Positions 24,479 through 34,925 of a stretch of DNA of 64,000 bases are shown here, one piece after another; the first letter of the stretch is position 1; each line of letters begins with the position of its first letter. The stretch spans positions 5,912,001-5,976,000 of the forward strand of contig JAYKKI010000088.1 of the NCBI GenBank assembly GCA_039881145.1, in the 5' to 3' direction. The notes beneath the pieces are model-generated. The model was not told the origin of the DNA. It saw only the letters and a program-made list of their open reading frames with translations, and did not search any database. Position numbers and translations under genes: made by a program. The DNA is from Druceiella hillmani. Taxonomy: Eukaryota; Arthropoda; Insecta; Lepidoptera; Hepialidae.

Positions 24479-25034
24479 GTAAACAATTTATATTTGAATC
24501 AATGGTGGTTGCATTTATTATTACCGGTTCAATAACTTTAGGTTAATGTACTTAGTTTTGGTTACGGTCCTGTATTTTAAGAGCATTACAATAAATTTCT
24601 TGATGCATGTTTCTATATTGTTTTTAATATTCATTTCGTGCCCACATTCGCTACACTAATATTAAATTTTAATTTCCAAAAAAATTAAGTTTATGATACC
24701 TATAGTGTTGCTCGACCAATATCGTTCTACGACGAGCTATACTATTATTAGAAGACAATTGTTTCAGTAACTTAAATTTGGCCAAGTTAAAATTAAAATG
24801 CTAATATGTTTTATAAGTGGCGAACAACTATAATAGGTAAGAAAGATATTTAAAATTGAGAAAATGAAACAGTTAAATTGCAATAAAATACAGCTTAATA
24901 AAATTATGGAAACACATATAAACATAAAATACAATACAAAATTATCGCTTCGCGTACGATGAACTGCAATGACGTCTGCCTACCGCCTACAATCTTTGTC
25001 ATCTATAATGCCTGCCTTCTACGACTAAAGTGCC

Positions 25035-25077
25035 TGCTCGCATTCGGGTCACTTAGCATTTAACCCGAATGCGAGCA
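25035..25077. repeat. 15-bp perfect inverted repeat at a deletion junction
   Basis: TGCTCGCATTCGGGT (25,035-25,049) pairs exactly with 25,063-25,077 around a 13-base loop. A1 and A3 have only one arm, followed by ~170 bases that A2 lacks. Confidence 0.9.
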
Positions 25078-25386
25078 AATGAATGTAACAAAAATAATTT
25101 ATTTGTGGAGTCACTCTTGTGGGAAATGAATCGTTTGCTTATCAAATTTTGAGAAGCGAATATCACATACTTCAATAAAATTTCATTAATCATTACACTG
25201 TAAAATGTGTTTAGTGATGAAATGAAAAATACGTTTTTCTTTTAATTTTTACTTAGAAATAATTTTAAAAAGGCAATTGATATTAAAATGATTGGCACGT
25301 TTCTTAATTAAACATATGTCAACATAGGAAAGCATCTTTCTCTATACCGCATCCGCTTGGATCACGCATAAATATGCGTTTGGCAA

Positions 25387-25500
25387 AGAGCGATTACAAT
25401 GAAAATAAAGTTTAAGCAACAAACAGAAGTTTAATTGAATCTGACCTATCGTCGAAAGCGGCCCGCGTCCGTTGTTTGTTTGCTCGCTTCTGGGGACGCC
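25387..25500 (+). repeat. Conserved ~110-bp core, copy 3 of 5 (plus orientation)
   Basis: It starts GAGCGATTACAATGAAAATA and ends near TTCTGGGGACGCC. It matches the cores at 519 and 51,776 directly and those at 20,500 and 48,791 in inverse. Confidence 0.75.
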
Positions 25501-25967
25501 AATTATTTCAGCAAACAACGAATCACACAATGACCTCTCGGGTTCTCTTCTGCACTATCTGTAAGAGGCTGACCATTTCTAAATATCTGCTATCTCTTGA
25601 TGATTGATGTATTAATAAAACGATAAGCATAACGCCGGTAAAGGACAGTCCATTGAAACATCCAGTTGTTTTAACTTTTATAAACTATACTGATTTCTCT
25701 CCTATTATTTATTTCACACATACTTTTGTAAGTCGTATAGAATTCGTTGATAATAAAATTTATTTGTTATATTGGCAAACTTGTCTTATGAAAGAGCTAA
25801 ACAAATCCAATGTGCACATAGAAGGTTAACCTCATATAAATATGAGATTAATCTTCTATAAGTATTGCCAAAGGGACCGTCACGCGCTTCGCTGTTGTTA
25901 CCAGTAGCTGGGGATATCCATTGAGAGACCAAAGAGAGCTTGTGCAATTGAAACGTTTAAACGTTAT

Positions 25968-26026
25968 CGAAATTACATTATGCTGTTTGTATATATATTA
26001 TATACAAACAGCATAATGTAATTTCG
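25968..26026. repeat. 28-bp perfect palindrome with 3-base loop
   Basis: Bases 25,968-25,995 and 25,999-26,026 are exact reverse complements around the loop TAT. The matching spots in A1 (near 3,275) and A3 (near 52,945) have only one arm. Confidence 0.93.
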
Positions 26027-26446
26027 TTTATGAAATAATAAGTTTCGGAGTGACGTAGAATATATACTCAGTCTCAATTTTTTAGCTGTGGATTAAGAAA
26101 TCTGAACAACTACGCTAACATTTTAATTGAAATTCTACGCTGACATTTTATTATAATTTCCGGCCAACATTCAACTAGATAACCTTATATCATGCGTGTC
26201 ATAACACGACCACTGATCCAAACACGCACACTGGTAAAATAATATGGAAAACCCATGACTGACAAATCAATGGAAGGACGGAGCTTTTTACCAGGAAAAC
26301 TTAAAATCTATTGATTGTGGATATTTATCTCTATTGTACTTATTGATAAGGTATTTTTTGTTCGATACAGAGTACAAATTAATTCTATCTGATTGCTAAC
26401 TATTTAGATTTCCCTTGTAATTTGCAGAAGGCAAAAGATACCATGT

Positions 26447-28052
26447 TTAAGTTGCGATCATCATCATATTTGGAACAACAGCTCAGGGTGGGCCAAGGCC
26501 TTCTGTTGGAGATTCTTCCAGGAAGTTCTACTCTTCGCCTGGGTTTTCCAGTTCTTTATCCTGAGAATGTTAAAATCTTCTTCCACTGAATCGATCCATC
26601 GTAATTTTGATCTACCTCTTCTACGAGTTGTTAGAGGTTTTGCGATGAAAACTTTCTTTACTGGGTTTTCGTCTTTCATTCTAGATACGTGGGCAGCCCA
26701 ATTCATTCTTTTAATTTTGATGGTTTTTATGACATCAGGCTCATCAAACAACCTATAAATTTCTGAGTTAAGACGTCTTCGCCAAATACCATTTTCCTGA
26801 CACCCAAAAAATTCTCCTCAGAAGCCTTTTTTCAAAGGCTGCTGTTTTATTCTCTCCAGTTCTAGTCAAAGGCCAGGTTTCTGAACCATATGCTAGAACT
26901 GGTCTAATAAGGGTTTTATATACTAATAATTTTGTTTTTCTTGTAAGGAAAGAAGATTTAAGGATGGAGCTCCAAAAAATGTTTTATTAGCCGATGATAT
27001 GCGATTCTAAATTTGAGAGATAGTGTCGTTCTTATTGTTAACACGAGATCCAAGGTAAGTAAAGCAGTCAACCGTTTCAAATGTATGTGAGCCAATCTCC
27101 AAACAATTATGTGCATTATTATTTGGAGGAGATTTTTGTATAGCCGTATACTTAGTCTTGGAGTCATTTATTGCAGACCCATTTGATTTGCAGCTATCTC
27201 CAAAGACAGAAAGGCCTCTCTCAAGGCTGGTAGGTTTCTAGCAAATATATCAATATGATCAGCATACGCTAGGATCTGAACTGATTTGTAAAAGATGGTA
27301 CCCCTAGTGTTAATATCTGAATCCCGAATAGCTTTTTCTAGTGCATTATTAAAAAACAGACACGAGAGTGAGTCGCTTTGTCGAACATCATTGTTGACAC
27401 TGAGATCTTCAGAGAGGGTACCATTGAATTTTATTTTACATTTTGTCGTCTCCATAGAACACATTAAAAGTCTAATTAACTTGCTCGGAATTTTGAATTC
27501 ATACATTGCATATTTTAAATACTTTCTACTAATACCGTCAAATGCTGATTTAAACTCTACAAACAAGTGATGAGTATCAATATCATACTCAATTGATTCT
27601 TCAATAATTTGACGTAAACAAAAAATTTGATCAACAGTAGATTTTCCACTCCTAAATCCGCGTTGATAACTGCCAATTTCAGAATAAACGAATGGTTTTA
27701 GTCTCATAACATAATGTTCGATAGAACTTTATAGCTTGTGCATAGTAAGCTAATGCCTCTATAATTAGAGCAACCCATTGGGTCTCCTTTCTTATGAACA
27801 GGGCACAAAATACTAATGTTCCATTCTGAAGGAAGCTTTTCAGAGTTCCAAATATTCACAATTAACTTTTGCAGGTGATCATATAGCCGATGACATCCAT
27901 TTTTTAGCAATTCTGCAGTTATAAGATCATGTCCTGGTGATTTATTATTCTTTAGCTTATTAATTGCTAGTTGAATCTCATCTCTCTCTGGGATGGGAAT
28001 TATTTCATCATTATTTACATTTGCTGAGTTGTGTCTAGGATTAAGTTGCGAT
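26447..28052 (-). mobile_element. 5'-truncated RTE-type LINE with 12-bp target-site duplication
   Basis: The insert runs 26,459-28,040 on the minus strand between exact copies of TTAAGTTGCGAT (26,447-26,458 and 28,041-28,052). The homologous sites in A1 (near 3,705) and A3 (near 53,365) are unfilled. The 3' end, at the low-coordinate side, finishes in a short ATGATGATGA run, as is common for RTE-clade LINEs rather than poly-A. The endonuclease part is missing. Confidence 0.9.
26464..28030 (-). pseudogene. RTE-type reverse transcriptase remnant
   Basis: Read from 28,030 downwards, it encodes a linker (INKLKNNKSPGHDLITAELL), then YRGISLL, then the reverse transcriptase with GFRSGKSTVDQIF near 27,650. 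The later motifs read DVRQSDSLS near 27,390 (usually GVRQGDSLS) and LAYADH near 27,260 (usually YADD). The second catalytic aspartate is therefore lost. The C-terminal tail carries MNWAAHVSRM and RRRGRSKLRWIDSVEED near 26,560-26,690, a signature of this LINE group. Stops and frameshifts occur at about 27,706, 27,168 and 26,760-26,960. It is non-functional. Confidence 0.9.
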
Positions 28053-29013
28053 ACTTAAGGCTATAAATAGCATGCAATTATATAGCGTCTTTGATAGAGG
28101 CGTGAGGAATATTTTTAAACACGAGAAAGGTCTTTTAGGTCACATTGAAAGGTTGTTTACAAAATTTTTAGCGTCGTAGATTCATGTCTAGGTTTAAAAG
28201 TATTTTATATGAGAGGTGTTGACGATGAAATAATTATATTTACTTAAATACAGTATCTTTTTGCGTTCTGAATAAATTACCTGTTTTGCGTTGTATATAA
28301 ATTATGCGACTTTGCTCACAAGAGATTATATTATATTTTTGATTCGGAAAATGTTTCGTATAAAGCGGTTAATAAGAGACATTTTAATTCTTATTTAGAT
28401 GATTTTAATTTACAGCGCGAAAACTACGTTTTTCAAATTGTTTAAACACGACATAACTTGACACATATTCCTATTATCAAAAGCAACATACGTTCACTTG
28501 AAATTTTTATTTTCAAATAAAATTTACCATTCGTAAAATGAACGTAAATATAATATTAGAGACGCTATCGATATAATTTCTTTTATTAATACATTTTCCG
28601 TAGCTCAGAAAGGAGATTAAATTAGTACGGAGCGGAAGAGATGATCGTCGATTTTTTATTCGATTGTTCTATTTGTAGATGTGCCAATAAGAGGAAAAGT
28701 GGCACAAAAATTATTTGTATTTCGAATTAATTGCCTTTCGTATAGCAAAATGAAAAAAAGTATCACTTTCGCTGTCCACACTGAATTGGATTGGTTTCTC
28801 CATTAGATCACGTAGCTCGATAGTGTTAAGCTGGTATGACTATATTCTTCATGCGTTATACTTTACGTAGAATGAATGCAATTTTAACATAATGAAGAAT
28901 ACAATTTCCAATCTGAAATACACAACATTGCTTGCAAATGACGAGGGTTAGATGTTGCAAGGAATATTGTTAATATTGATCTTCAAAAAACTATGGTAAG
29001 CATCGACGCTAAC

Positions 29014-29016
<3 letters not shown>

Positions 29017-29066
<50 letters not shown>
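29017..29066. repeat. (TA)n microsatellite in A2
   Basis: About 25 TA units. A related tract lies at the matching place in A3 (54,457-54,520). Confidence 0.97.
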
Positions 29067-29069
<3 letters not shown>

Positions 29070-29224
29070 TTATATCTACACAAACGTAAAATATTTTTTT
29101 AATTATTAACTAGATAGCGCCATAATTGTTACAGTATGAAACTCACTGTTTTTTAATCAATGTAAAAATATAGTATGCCTATACGTCAAAAGATGACGCA
29201 TAGTGCATACTGCATTAATCAAAT

Positions 29225-29491
29225 CTAATCCACACAAATTAAATTGTTTCTTCTGTTTGAGAGGGAAAATATATTACGAATGCAGCCTAATAAGTTACAG
29301 GCAGTTGACTGGTGCAATCTATATATTTTTCCACGACTTCGTTTAAGTGATTTATGGTAATGTAGCCTAAGTGTCAAAAGAGGCTTTAATGTATCACTCT
29401 TTAATTTTTTCAAAATCCATTCCTGTTTAGTGGTAACAGGTAATAGATTTAAAAAATCGCGAGAAAATTTTGCCCATCCAATGGAAAACAA
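29225..29491 (-). other. Unrecognised ORF remnant shared with 54,687-54,902
   Basis: This 88-residue frame and the 71-residue frame at 54,687-54,902 (minus) end alike. Both have R.K.YRL.QS.A..LLGC.RN.FS. The upstream halves differ. I do not recognise the family. The shared part may be kept only because the DNA is duplicated, and a decayed mobile-element ORF is as likely as a gene. Confidence 0.25.
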
Positions 29492-29689
29492 ACTCGGGTT
29501 GAAGAATTCAGATGATACGGTATGAGCTGAAGTGTTTTGTAAATAAACTTACAGATTTTTCATTAAAAATAATAGTAGATGGAGAAGAAACCAAAATAAA
29601 CATCGTATAAAATGAATGCTATTCTTTGGAAATGATTTGAGATGTAGGAATAAAAATAAATTTTTAAATAATAAATTTGTAAATTAATC

Positions 29690-30130
29690 CGGGGTTAATC
29701 TGCTTATCTGCCAAAATTCTTGCAGATCCATTAAATGTCCATGCGTAGACCTATTTAAACTTTTGCATTTATAATATCATATTTGGGTTACATGAGCTTC
29801 TCAGTGACAAATAGACAAATCGATGAACACCATAATTATAAAGATGCCAACACGATTTCATAAATTGACAACTATATAAAAATAAATTGGTATCTTGTTT
29901 GTAAGAGCATACGTACTCATAAAAACATCTTACTTGTATCCAGTCTTGAGGAAACTTGCAAAGATTTTACTTATTCATGTATATTTCCATGATAAATCGA
30001 AAATATCATTGAAGTATTTGCCGTAAAATATAAAAACCGGTATCCAAAAATAGTAATAAATTAACAAAAACAGAGGGATAACACATTTTACCTTTAAATA
30101 TTCTTTTATCTTCTAGTAACTTTAAAAATT
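29690..30130 (+). repeat. Block D, copy 1
   Basis: Matches 36,980-37,450 in the same orientation. Examples are 'gagcttctcagtgacaaatagacaaatcgatgaaca' and 'cacgatttcataaattgacaa'. No gene is seen. Confidence 0.85.
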
Positions 30131-30735
30131 CAAGTTTTAGCGAAATTCGCATAATAATAAATAAAGAATATTAGAGACAAGTTAAATTAAAACTGATATA
30201 GAATAACAGAGATAGGTATAATTTAGAAAGAATGAATATAGGTATTTATAGTGATTGCAGGAATAGGATACCGACTATTTGAACATGATTACACATTGCA
30301 TGTTTAGATATAGATTTAGGGGAAAAATCATCAACAGGGAAAAAATTTCGTGCATTGGAAATCTTGAATACGCTTTGGAACATAGATAAAAATTTGAAAA
30401 ATGCAGACATTGTTCGCGTGGTAACATATTGTTATCGTGCACGTTACCGTGGTTCATAACGTGGTTCACATATTGTTATCGAAACATTAATAGTTTGTTA
30501 ATAATTAGCACTATATACAAGAATGTCACATTTTTAGCAAAACAAATCAAATTAACTTATTTTTGTAAACATGGTAAAACGTCGTCGCTAAACAGTTTGT
30601 TTATTGAGAAAAGCATGAAATTATTTTCTAATTTTTGTTTATAAACATGTTTTATATTTACTGTATCACAACATAAAGAATAAACTGACTCTATAGAAAA
30701 TTGTTTGTCATTATAAACTATTTTCATACGTACTA
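30130..30735. other. No gene seen
   Basis: AT-rich spacer between D1 and the microsatellite that precedes E1. Short ORFs only. Confidence 0.5.
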
Positions 30736-30737
30736 AA

Positions 30738-30753
30738 ATACACACACACACAC

Positions 30754-30812
<59 letters not shown>
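30738..30812. repeat. Compound (CA)n(AT)n microsatellite
   Basis: CA units at 30,738-30,754, then AT units at 30,755-30,812. It abuts the left end of E1. E2 has nothing comparable at its outer end. Confidence 0.96.
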
Positions 30813-30814
<2 letters not shown>

Positions 30815-30904
30815 AAGATCGGAAAATTAATGTCAAGGAATTTTTACCGTCTAGTCAAAGAGATTATATCGTATTATATACTTGTGTATCAAATATTACT
30901 TAAT

Positions 30905-31108
30905 AAACAAAGCAAGGCGTATAATATTAATATCTTTTGTCGTTCAAGAAGTCTGCTATAATGAGTTTAATTTTCAGGGTGGATATGGGGCACAAATTCG
31001 AGCCTTCGGGCCCCTGTCGAGTACAACCAATACAATTAAATAGTCTTGGGAAGGTAGATAAACTCAAAGATTTTGTATTATTATCACAAATAATAACAAT
31101 GTTATAAC
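30905..31108. other. Segment present in E1 and missing from E2
   Basis: About 200 bases with a GC-richer patch (CGAGCCTTCGGGCCCCTGTC near 31,000). E2 has a palindrome at this place instead (61,980-62,033). It is probably a small insertion; class unknown. Confidence 0.5.
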
Positions 31109-32370
31109 TGAAACATAAAGCAATTATTAATAGCAAGTAGCTGCATTTACTTTTGCATAAAAAATGCTGTATTTCCTAAAGACAATTTCTTCGGATAGCA
31201 TTTTATTTAACTGTTACAAATATTTTTCTTGGTATTTTTAACCTAAAAATCAATCAATTATTGTTATCAACTTTGGTAACAATTCCACACGAATCATTGT
31301 CCCACATTACCAGCACCATACGAAATAATAGGTCAACTAGTATTTTAAAGTTATTCTTTATCCGTGTAAAAATATATTTTGATATAAACCTTTTCACTAG
31401 GCGTAACAGGATCCACATTTTTGATATGTCCTTAATATTAAATTATGTATACATGAAATATGTCTTAAATGGACTATACATGCAAGACGATAGTAAAACT
31501 TGGTGTTTGGCTATCTATAATTTCATTATGATCATTATTTTTTGTTATCATATCTCAATTTTTTTAGTTTTTATGGCATTATAGTTCAAAAGAAAAAAAA
31601 AATTAAATCACTAAGGTATACATACGTCTGCCTGCAACAACCATTTTTCGAAGATGCCAGTCAACGTTTCAAATTTAAATTTGGCAAAATTTTAAAAATT
31701 TATTTATACGCATATAATAGCTTATATCTCAATTAGTTAACTGTCAAAAATATTTATGTGGAAATATTATGCGGGTCCCATAGTGTCGTTTTTTTCTTTT
31801 TGTATGTCAGGTGGGTTATAAATCGAAGGGGCTAGTTCTAGGGATTATAATACTATATATCTTTATGTAGCATATTTTATACTGCTGAAAGTATCCACAA
31901 AAAATTTGCGTGTAAAACGTGACTTCCCCCACCATCTGCAAAATTGCTAAAACAACAATATTACTAATAATTTATCTAAATTTTATAGAAAAAATATAGC
32001 AAAGATTTTAAATGTTTTACATTTTGAAAAATGTATGTCTGTTGAAAATATACCATATGTTGAAAATAATATTTTTAATTGTAAATTGTTTCATAGGAAA
32101 ACGCTTAAATTTACATGAGGTCGTTCACGATATAGTACTGTTGAGAAATCAACTCGTAATTATTCCACTAATATATTTTTAATCAATTGCAGTCCGTAAT
32201 TAGATGATGCTCAGATAGAGTGAAAGAGAGAACTATTGAAAAAATAAATCAGTATTTAAAAACTATAAATATTTCGAAAATGTAAATTATTTTTCACTTA
32301 AAATTATTAAAAAATACAATCATTGTTAGCGCAATGGGATAGTTGACTGCTTTTAAAATAGCTGGTTTCA

Positions 32371-32401
32371 ATATTTTCAAGACATATTGTCTTGAAAATA
32401 T
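32371..32401. repeat. 14-bp perfect palindrome with 3-base loop
   Basis: ATATTTTCAAGACA (32,371-32,384), loop TAT, exact reverse complement at 32,388-32,401. E2 (near 59,600) has one arm only. Confidence 0.9.
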
Positions 32402-32734
32402 GGGCTAATTAAAAACCAGGATTAAAAAAGTTATAAAAATTGTTTAAGAATAAGCGAGTCACGAGTTTCTAAATTTAATAATAGTAATAAAGTAGGATTA
32501 TTTCCCTATCTTATTTGCTTTTCAATTCAGTTTTTCCGTCGTCTAGAATTTATGTTTACACCTTCGGTAAAGTTCAAAACTCCGCTCAATTTTTACGATT
32601 TGTCAACATCATTTTCATTCACTATCAGGATGCAAGATCCTGATTTTTTATTTATGGAATAAAGAAATAATCAAACAGGAAAAGCAATATGAAAGAAAAT
32701 GTGTTTTCCTAATATTTTTAATGTTCAATAAATG

Positions 32735-32860
32735 AGGCATCATTCATCGCCTGGCCGCCAGGAGGGCGACAACACTAATGGAGATTTCCCGTATAGAACA
32801 TATAAAAGGGCCAGCCACAGTGTAACCGGCGCGTTATTTTGCGTTGAACCCTTTACTTTG
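32735..32860 (+). promoter_or_regulatory. Promoter-like module P1 in E1
   Basis: A GC-richer patch in AT-rich DNA. It holds CTGGCCGCCAGGAGGGCGAC (32,751-32,770), the box TATAAAAG (32,801-32,808), and then GCCACAGTG and CCGGCGCGTTATTTTGCGTT. The same order is kept in E2 on the minus strand (59,150-59,270). The first motif is loosely like a CTCF site, with one base too many. No ORF follows. Promoter activity is inferred. Confidence 0.4.
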
Positions 32861-33859
32861 TTGTTTAAACGGTAACAATGCATTCACGTTTGATTTGATT
32901 CACGTATTGTTTTTGTTTAAGAGCAAGTGATGTCATTTTGAAATTAATTTCTTAATTGAGGGAAGATGAGAAGGATTTAATGTTAATTCTCATGTGTTCA
33001 TGTCTCTCTTCTCTTCTGGGACTCGAAGTATTTCGATAAATACGATATCGATAAACAGTTTGGCATTTTATTGAAGCAAAAGTGATGTCTGTGTCGACCA
33101 GTATTACCTTCTGAAATATTAATGTAGGTTTTAAATTTTGAACTAGTTTTCGAATATTTATATTTTCAGTTTTTAATGTTCCGCACCAAAACTTGAAAGT
33201 CACATTATTTGTGAAAAAATTTACATCCGTCCGATCGTCCATTTTTCACTTTTTATTCTCAGACTTTATGCGACGTAGAGGGTAGAATTTTTATATGGTT
33301 ACATTTAATAATTTTATTTCATCTCCGCGAAATAATGCTTGTGTTCAAAACTTAATAAGATTTTTGGTACGTCACCTCGTATATTGCGTTGATAATTCAT
33401 AATATATAAGATTACATATTTACATCGCAGAAAATTACATATTTTATTTGTTGGCAATAGTTTATTAAAAATACTTTGAACCCTTAAATGCTAATAAGGG
33501 CATATATGCTTACAAAATGATAATAATGCTTAATGGATTGCTTTACCCACAAAGGAGCCTCTTTTAGAAATTTTCCAAGAAAATCGATTTTTAAACATTC
33601 TCATACAGAATTCAATTAAAAACAGATTCAGTCACTCATTTAGTCAGGGACTTCTGCTTCACAGTTGTACTAGTTCTCTGTTCATGTATATTTTATATCT
33701 ACCAATTGAGTGCAAATCTGTTATGGAAATATAACATTCAGATAATTGTGAATATGAACATCGTGGAGAAAATGCCTATGTTTTATTTATTTTGATTGAT
33801 AAGAGAATTCTATAAAATTTAAAAAAAGCAAAACCAACAATAAATTATATAAATTTTCA

Positions 33860-34400
33860 TCATAACTTGTTGCAATGTCCGTATTGTCAGATGTAAATCG
33901 TCTTTCATTAAAACTGCGCAAAACGACTCACGCTCTGAGCGCCTCTTCAAATAATTCCCTCTCATGGCGTGCACTTTCATTATTCAAAAGCTGATACTAT
34001 AATTTACCAGCGCTTTATGAAATAAACGGTACACTGTACGGGTTTACAATTTGCCCGCTTTGCCTAAGGAGTAACCTCAGTCACGGGGGTCCTCTTTTAT
34101 AACACGTGAAAGCTACAGTGCGTTAGGTACATTTTTTTTCTTTGAACCTATCTCGCTTTGTTCGTTAACGTACTAGTGTTTAATTTGCGATCGTGTTAAC
34201 TAGGCTTTGTGACATCACGTTTGCGTAAAAGTAAATAATTTCATGTTTGTGTCATGTTTGTTTAAAACGGATGTCGTTGTGTGATGTGACGGGTTCTGCG
34301 TAATTAAACATTTTTGTGAAGTAAAAATATTTAGCTGCGTGCTGGTAAACGCTCGTATATTTCTCATCTCTCACTTTGCCATTTTAGAACCAAATTGTTG
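33860..34400 (+). repeat. Highly conserved core of block E, E1 copy
   Basis: Against the inverted partner (57,640-58,170) I count about 4 differences over the 150 bases from 33,870 and about 7 over the next 140. This is far fewer than in flanking parts of the same repeat. A diverged third version lies at 63,250-63,760. There is no open frame through it, so the conservation is not protein-driven. Recent gene conversion between the arms would also explain it. Confidence 0.7.
34080..34135 (+). promoter_or_regulatory. Promoter-like module P2 in E1
   Basis: TATAA (34,098-34,102) runs straight into an E-box CACGTG (34,103-34,108) and then GCTACAGTG (34,112-34,120). It resembles P1 1.3 kb upstream: TATA, then GCYACAGTG about 16 bases on. 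It is conserved in E2 (57,910-57,930, minus). Function is inferred from motifs only. Confidence 0.4.
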
Positions 34401-34574
34401 AGCATGGCACTAAAGTGTTTCTTTAGCAAAATGCATTACATACCTATGTAATAATTTAGAAATATTTTGAACTAATAATACTAAATTTTAATTTTAATAG
34501 CATTTTACCTACGTTCCGGTTTAATAAATTGTGAAATAGCATCAAAAAGAAAAGAGTCACTGTACGTGTGGGGC

Positions 34575-34925
34575 ACGCACCGGTAGGTTTTTGTATTTGT
34601 CTCTATCTTGTTTCGTGGAGGTGCACTAAAATTAGGGAAAAATTGTATGAAACTCAATACTTCAATAAAACTTTCCAATTACAAGGGAAAAATCGCACTG
34701 CGACCGTTTTGTATACACTTAAGCGCATATAAATACTTAAGGGTTCATAATATATCCATTAGTGGTGTCTGTGGAATTGAAAAAATGATTTTCTTTATTT
34801 TCCTTCTTTAAAAATCACACTATTTTTGTTTTATAATAAAAATATATGATGGTTAAAGTGCTTGGATACTTTAATAAATTTCAAGTGAATTATAAGAAAG
34901 ATATTCTTATTTATTTTAAACACTG
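34575..34925. other. No gene seen; spacer between E1 and F1
   Basis: A 67-residue ORF here has no recognised feature. In the right copy F and E are directly joined, so this spacer has no partner. Confidence 0.5.

Larger units (their letters stand above)
20280..24950 (+). repeat. Block B, left copy (B1)
   Basis: Collinear with B2 (48,600-51,170). Examples: 'ctaatcctagtatgat..ttcaatatatt' at 20,382 and 48,678; 'gtgttgctcgacca' at 24,705 and 50,872; 'aatcgcttcgcgtac' leading into block A. B1 is about 2 kb longer, mainly from the jockey-type LINE at 22,512-24,464. No host gene is seen. Confidence 0.85.
24950..29480 (+). repeat. Block A, middle copy (A2)
   Basis: Collinear with A3 (51,170-54,760) and in part with A1. 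Relative to A1 and A3 it lacks about 170 bases near 25,077 and the stretch matching 780-2,990 of A1 near 25,668. It gains the RTE-type LINE at 26,459-28,040. No host gene is seen. Confidence 0.85.
30835..34575 (+). repeat. Block E, copy 1 (E1), inverted relative to E2
   Basis: E1 matches the reverse complement of 57,455-62,110 throughout. Outer end: 'gtcaaggaatt...tacc' near 30,835 against 62,090. Inner end: 'gagtcactgtacgtg' at 34,553 against 'cacgtacagtaactc' at 57,457. By eye, identity is about 75-80% over 31.1-31.8 kb, about 85-88% over 32.4-33.7 kb, and about 95% over 33.86-34.27 kb. No ORF of note is conserved. It carries two promoter-like modules. Confidence 0.85.

Noticed and set aside
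31261..31584. 107-residue ORF in E1
   Set aside because: The frame is not kept in the E2 partner, and the residues are what AT-rich DNA gives by chance.
32328..32385. tRNA gene (TAGCGCAATGG then GGTTTCAAT)
   Set aside because: The A box is fair but the B box is poor. There is no acceptor stem, and the E2 copy has changed the same bases freely.
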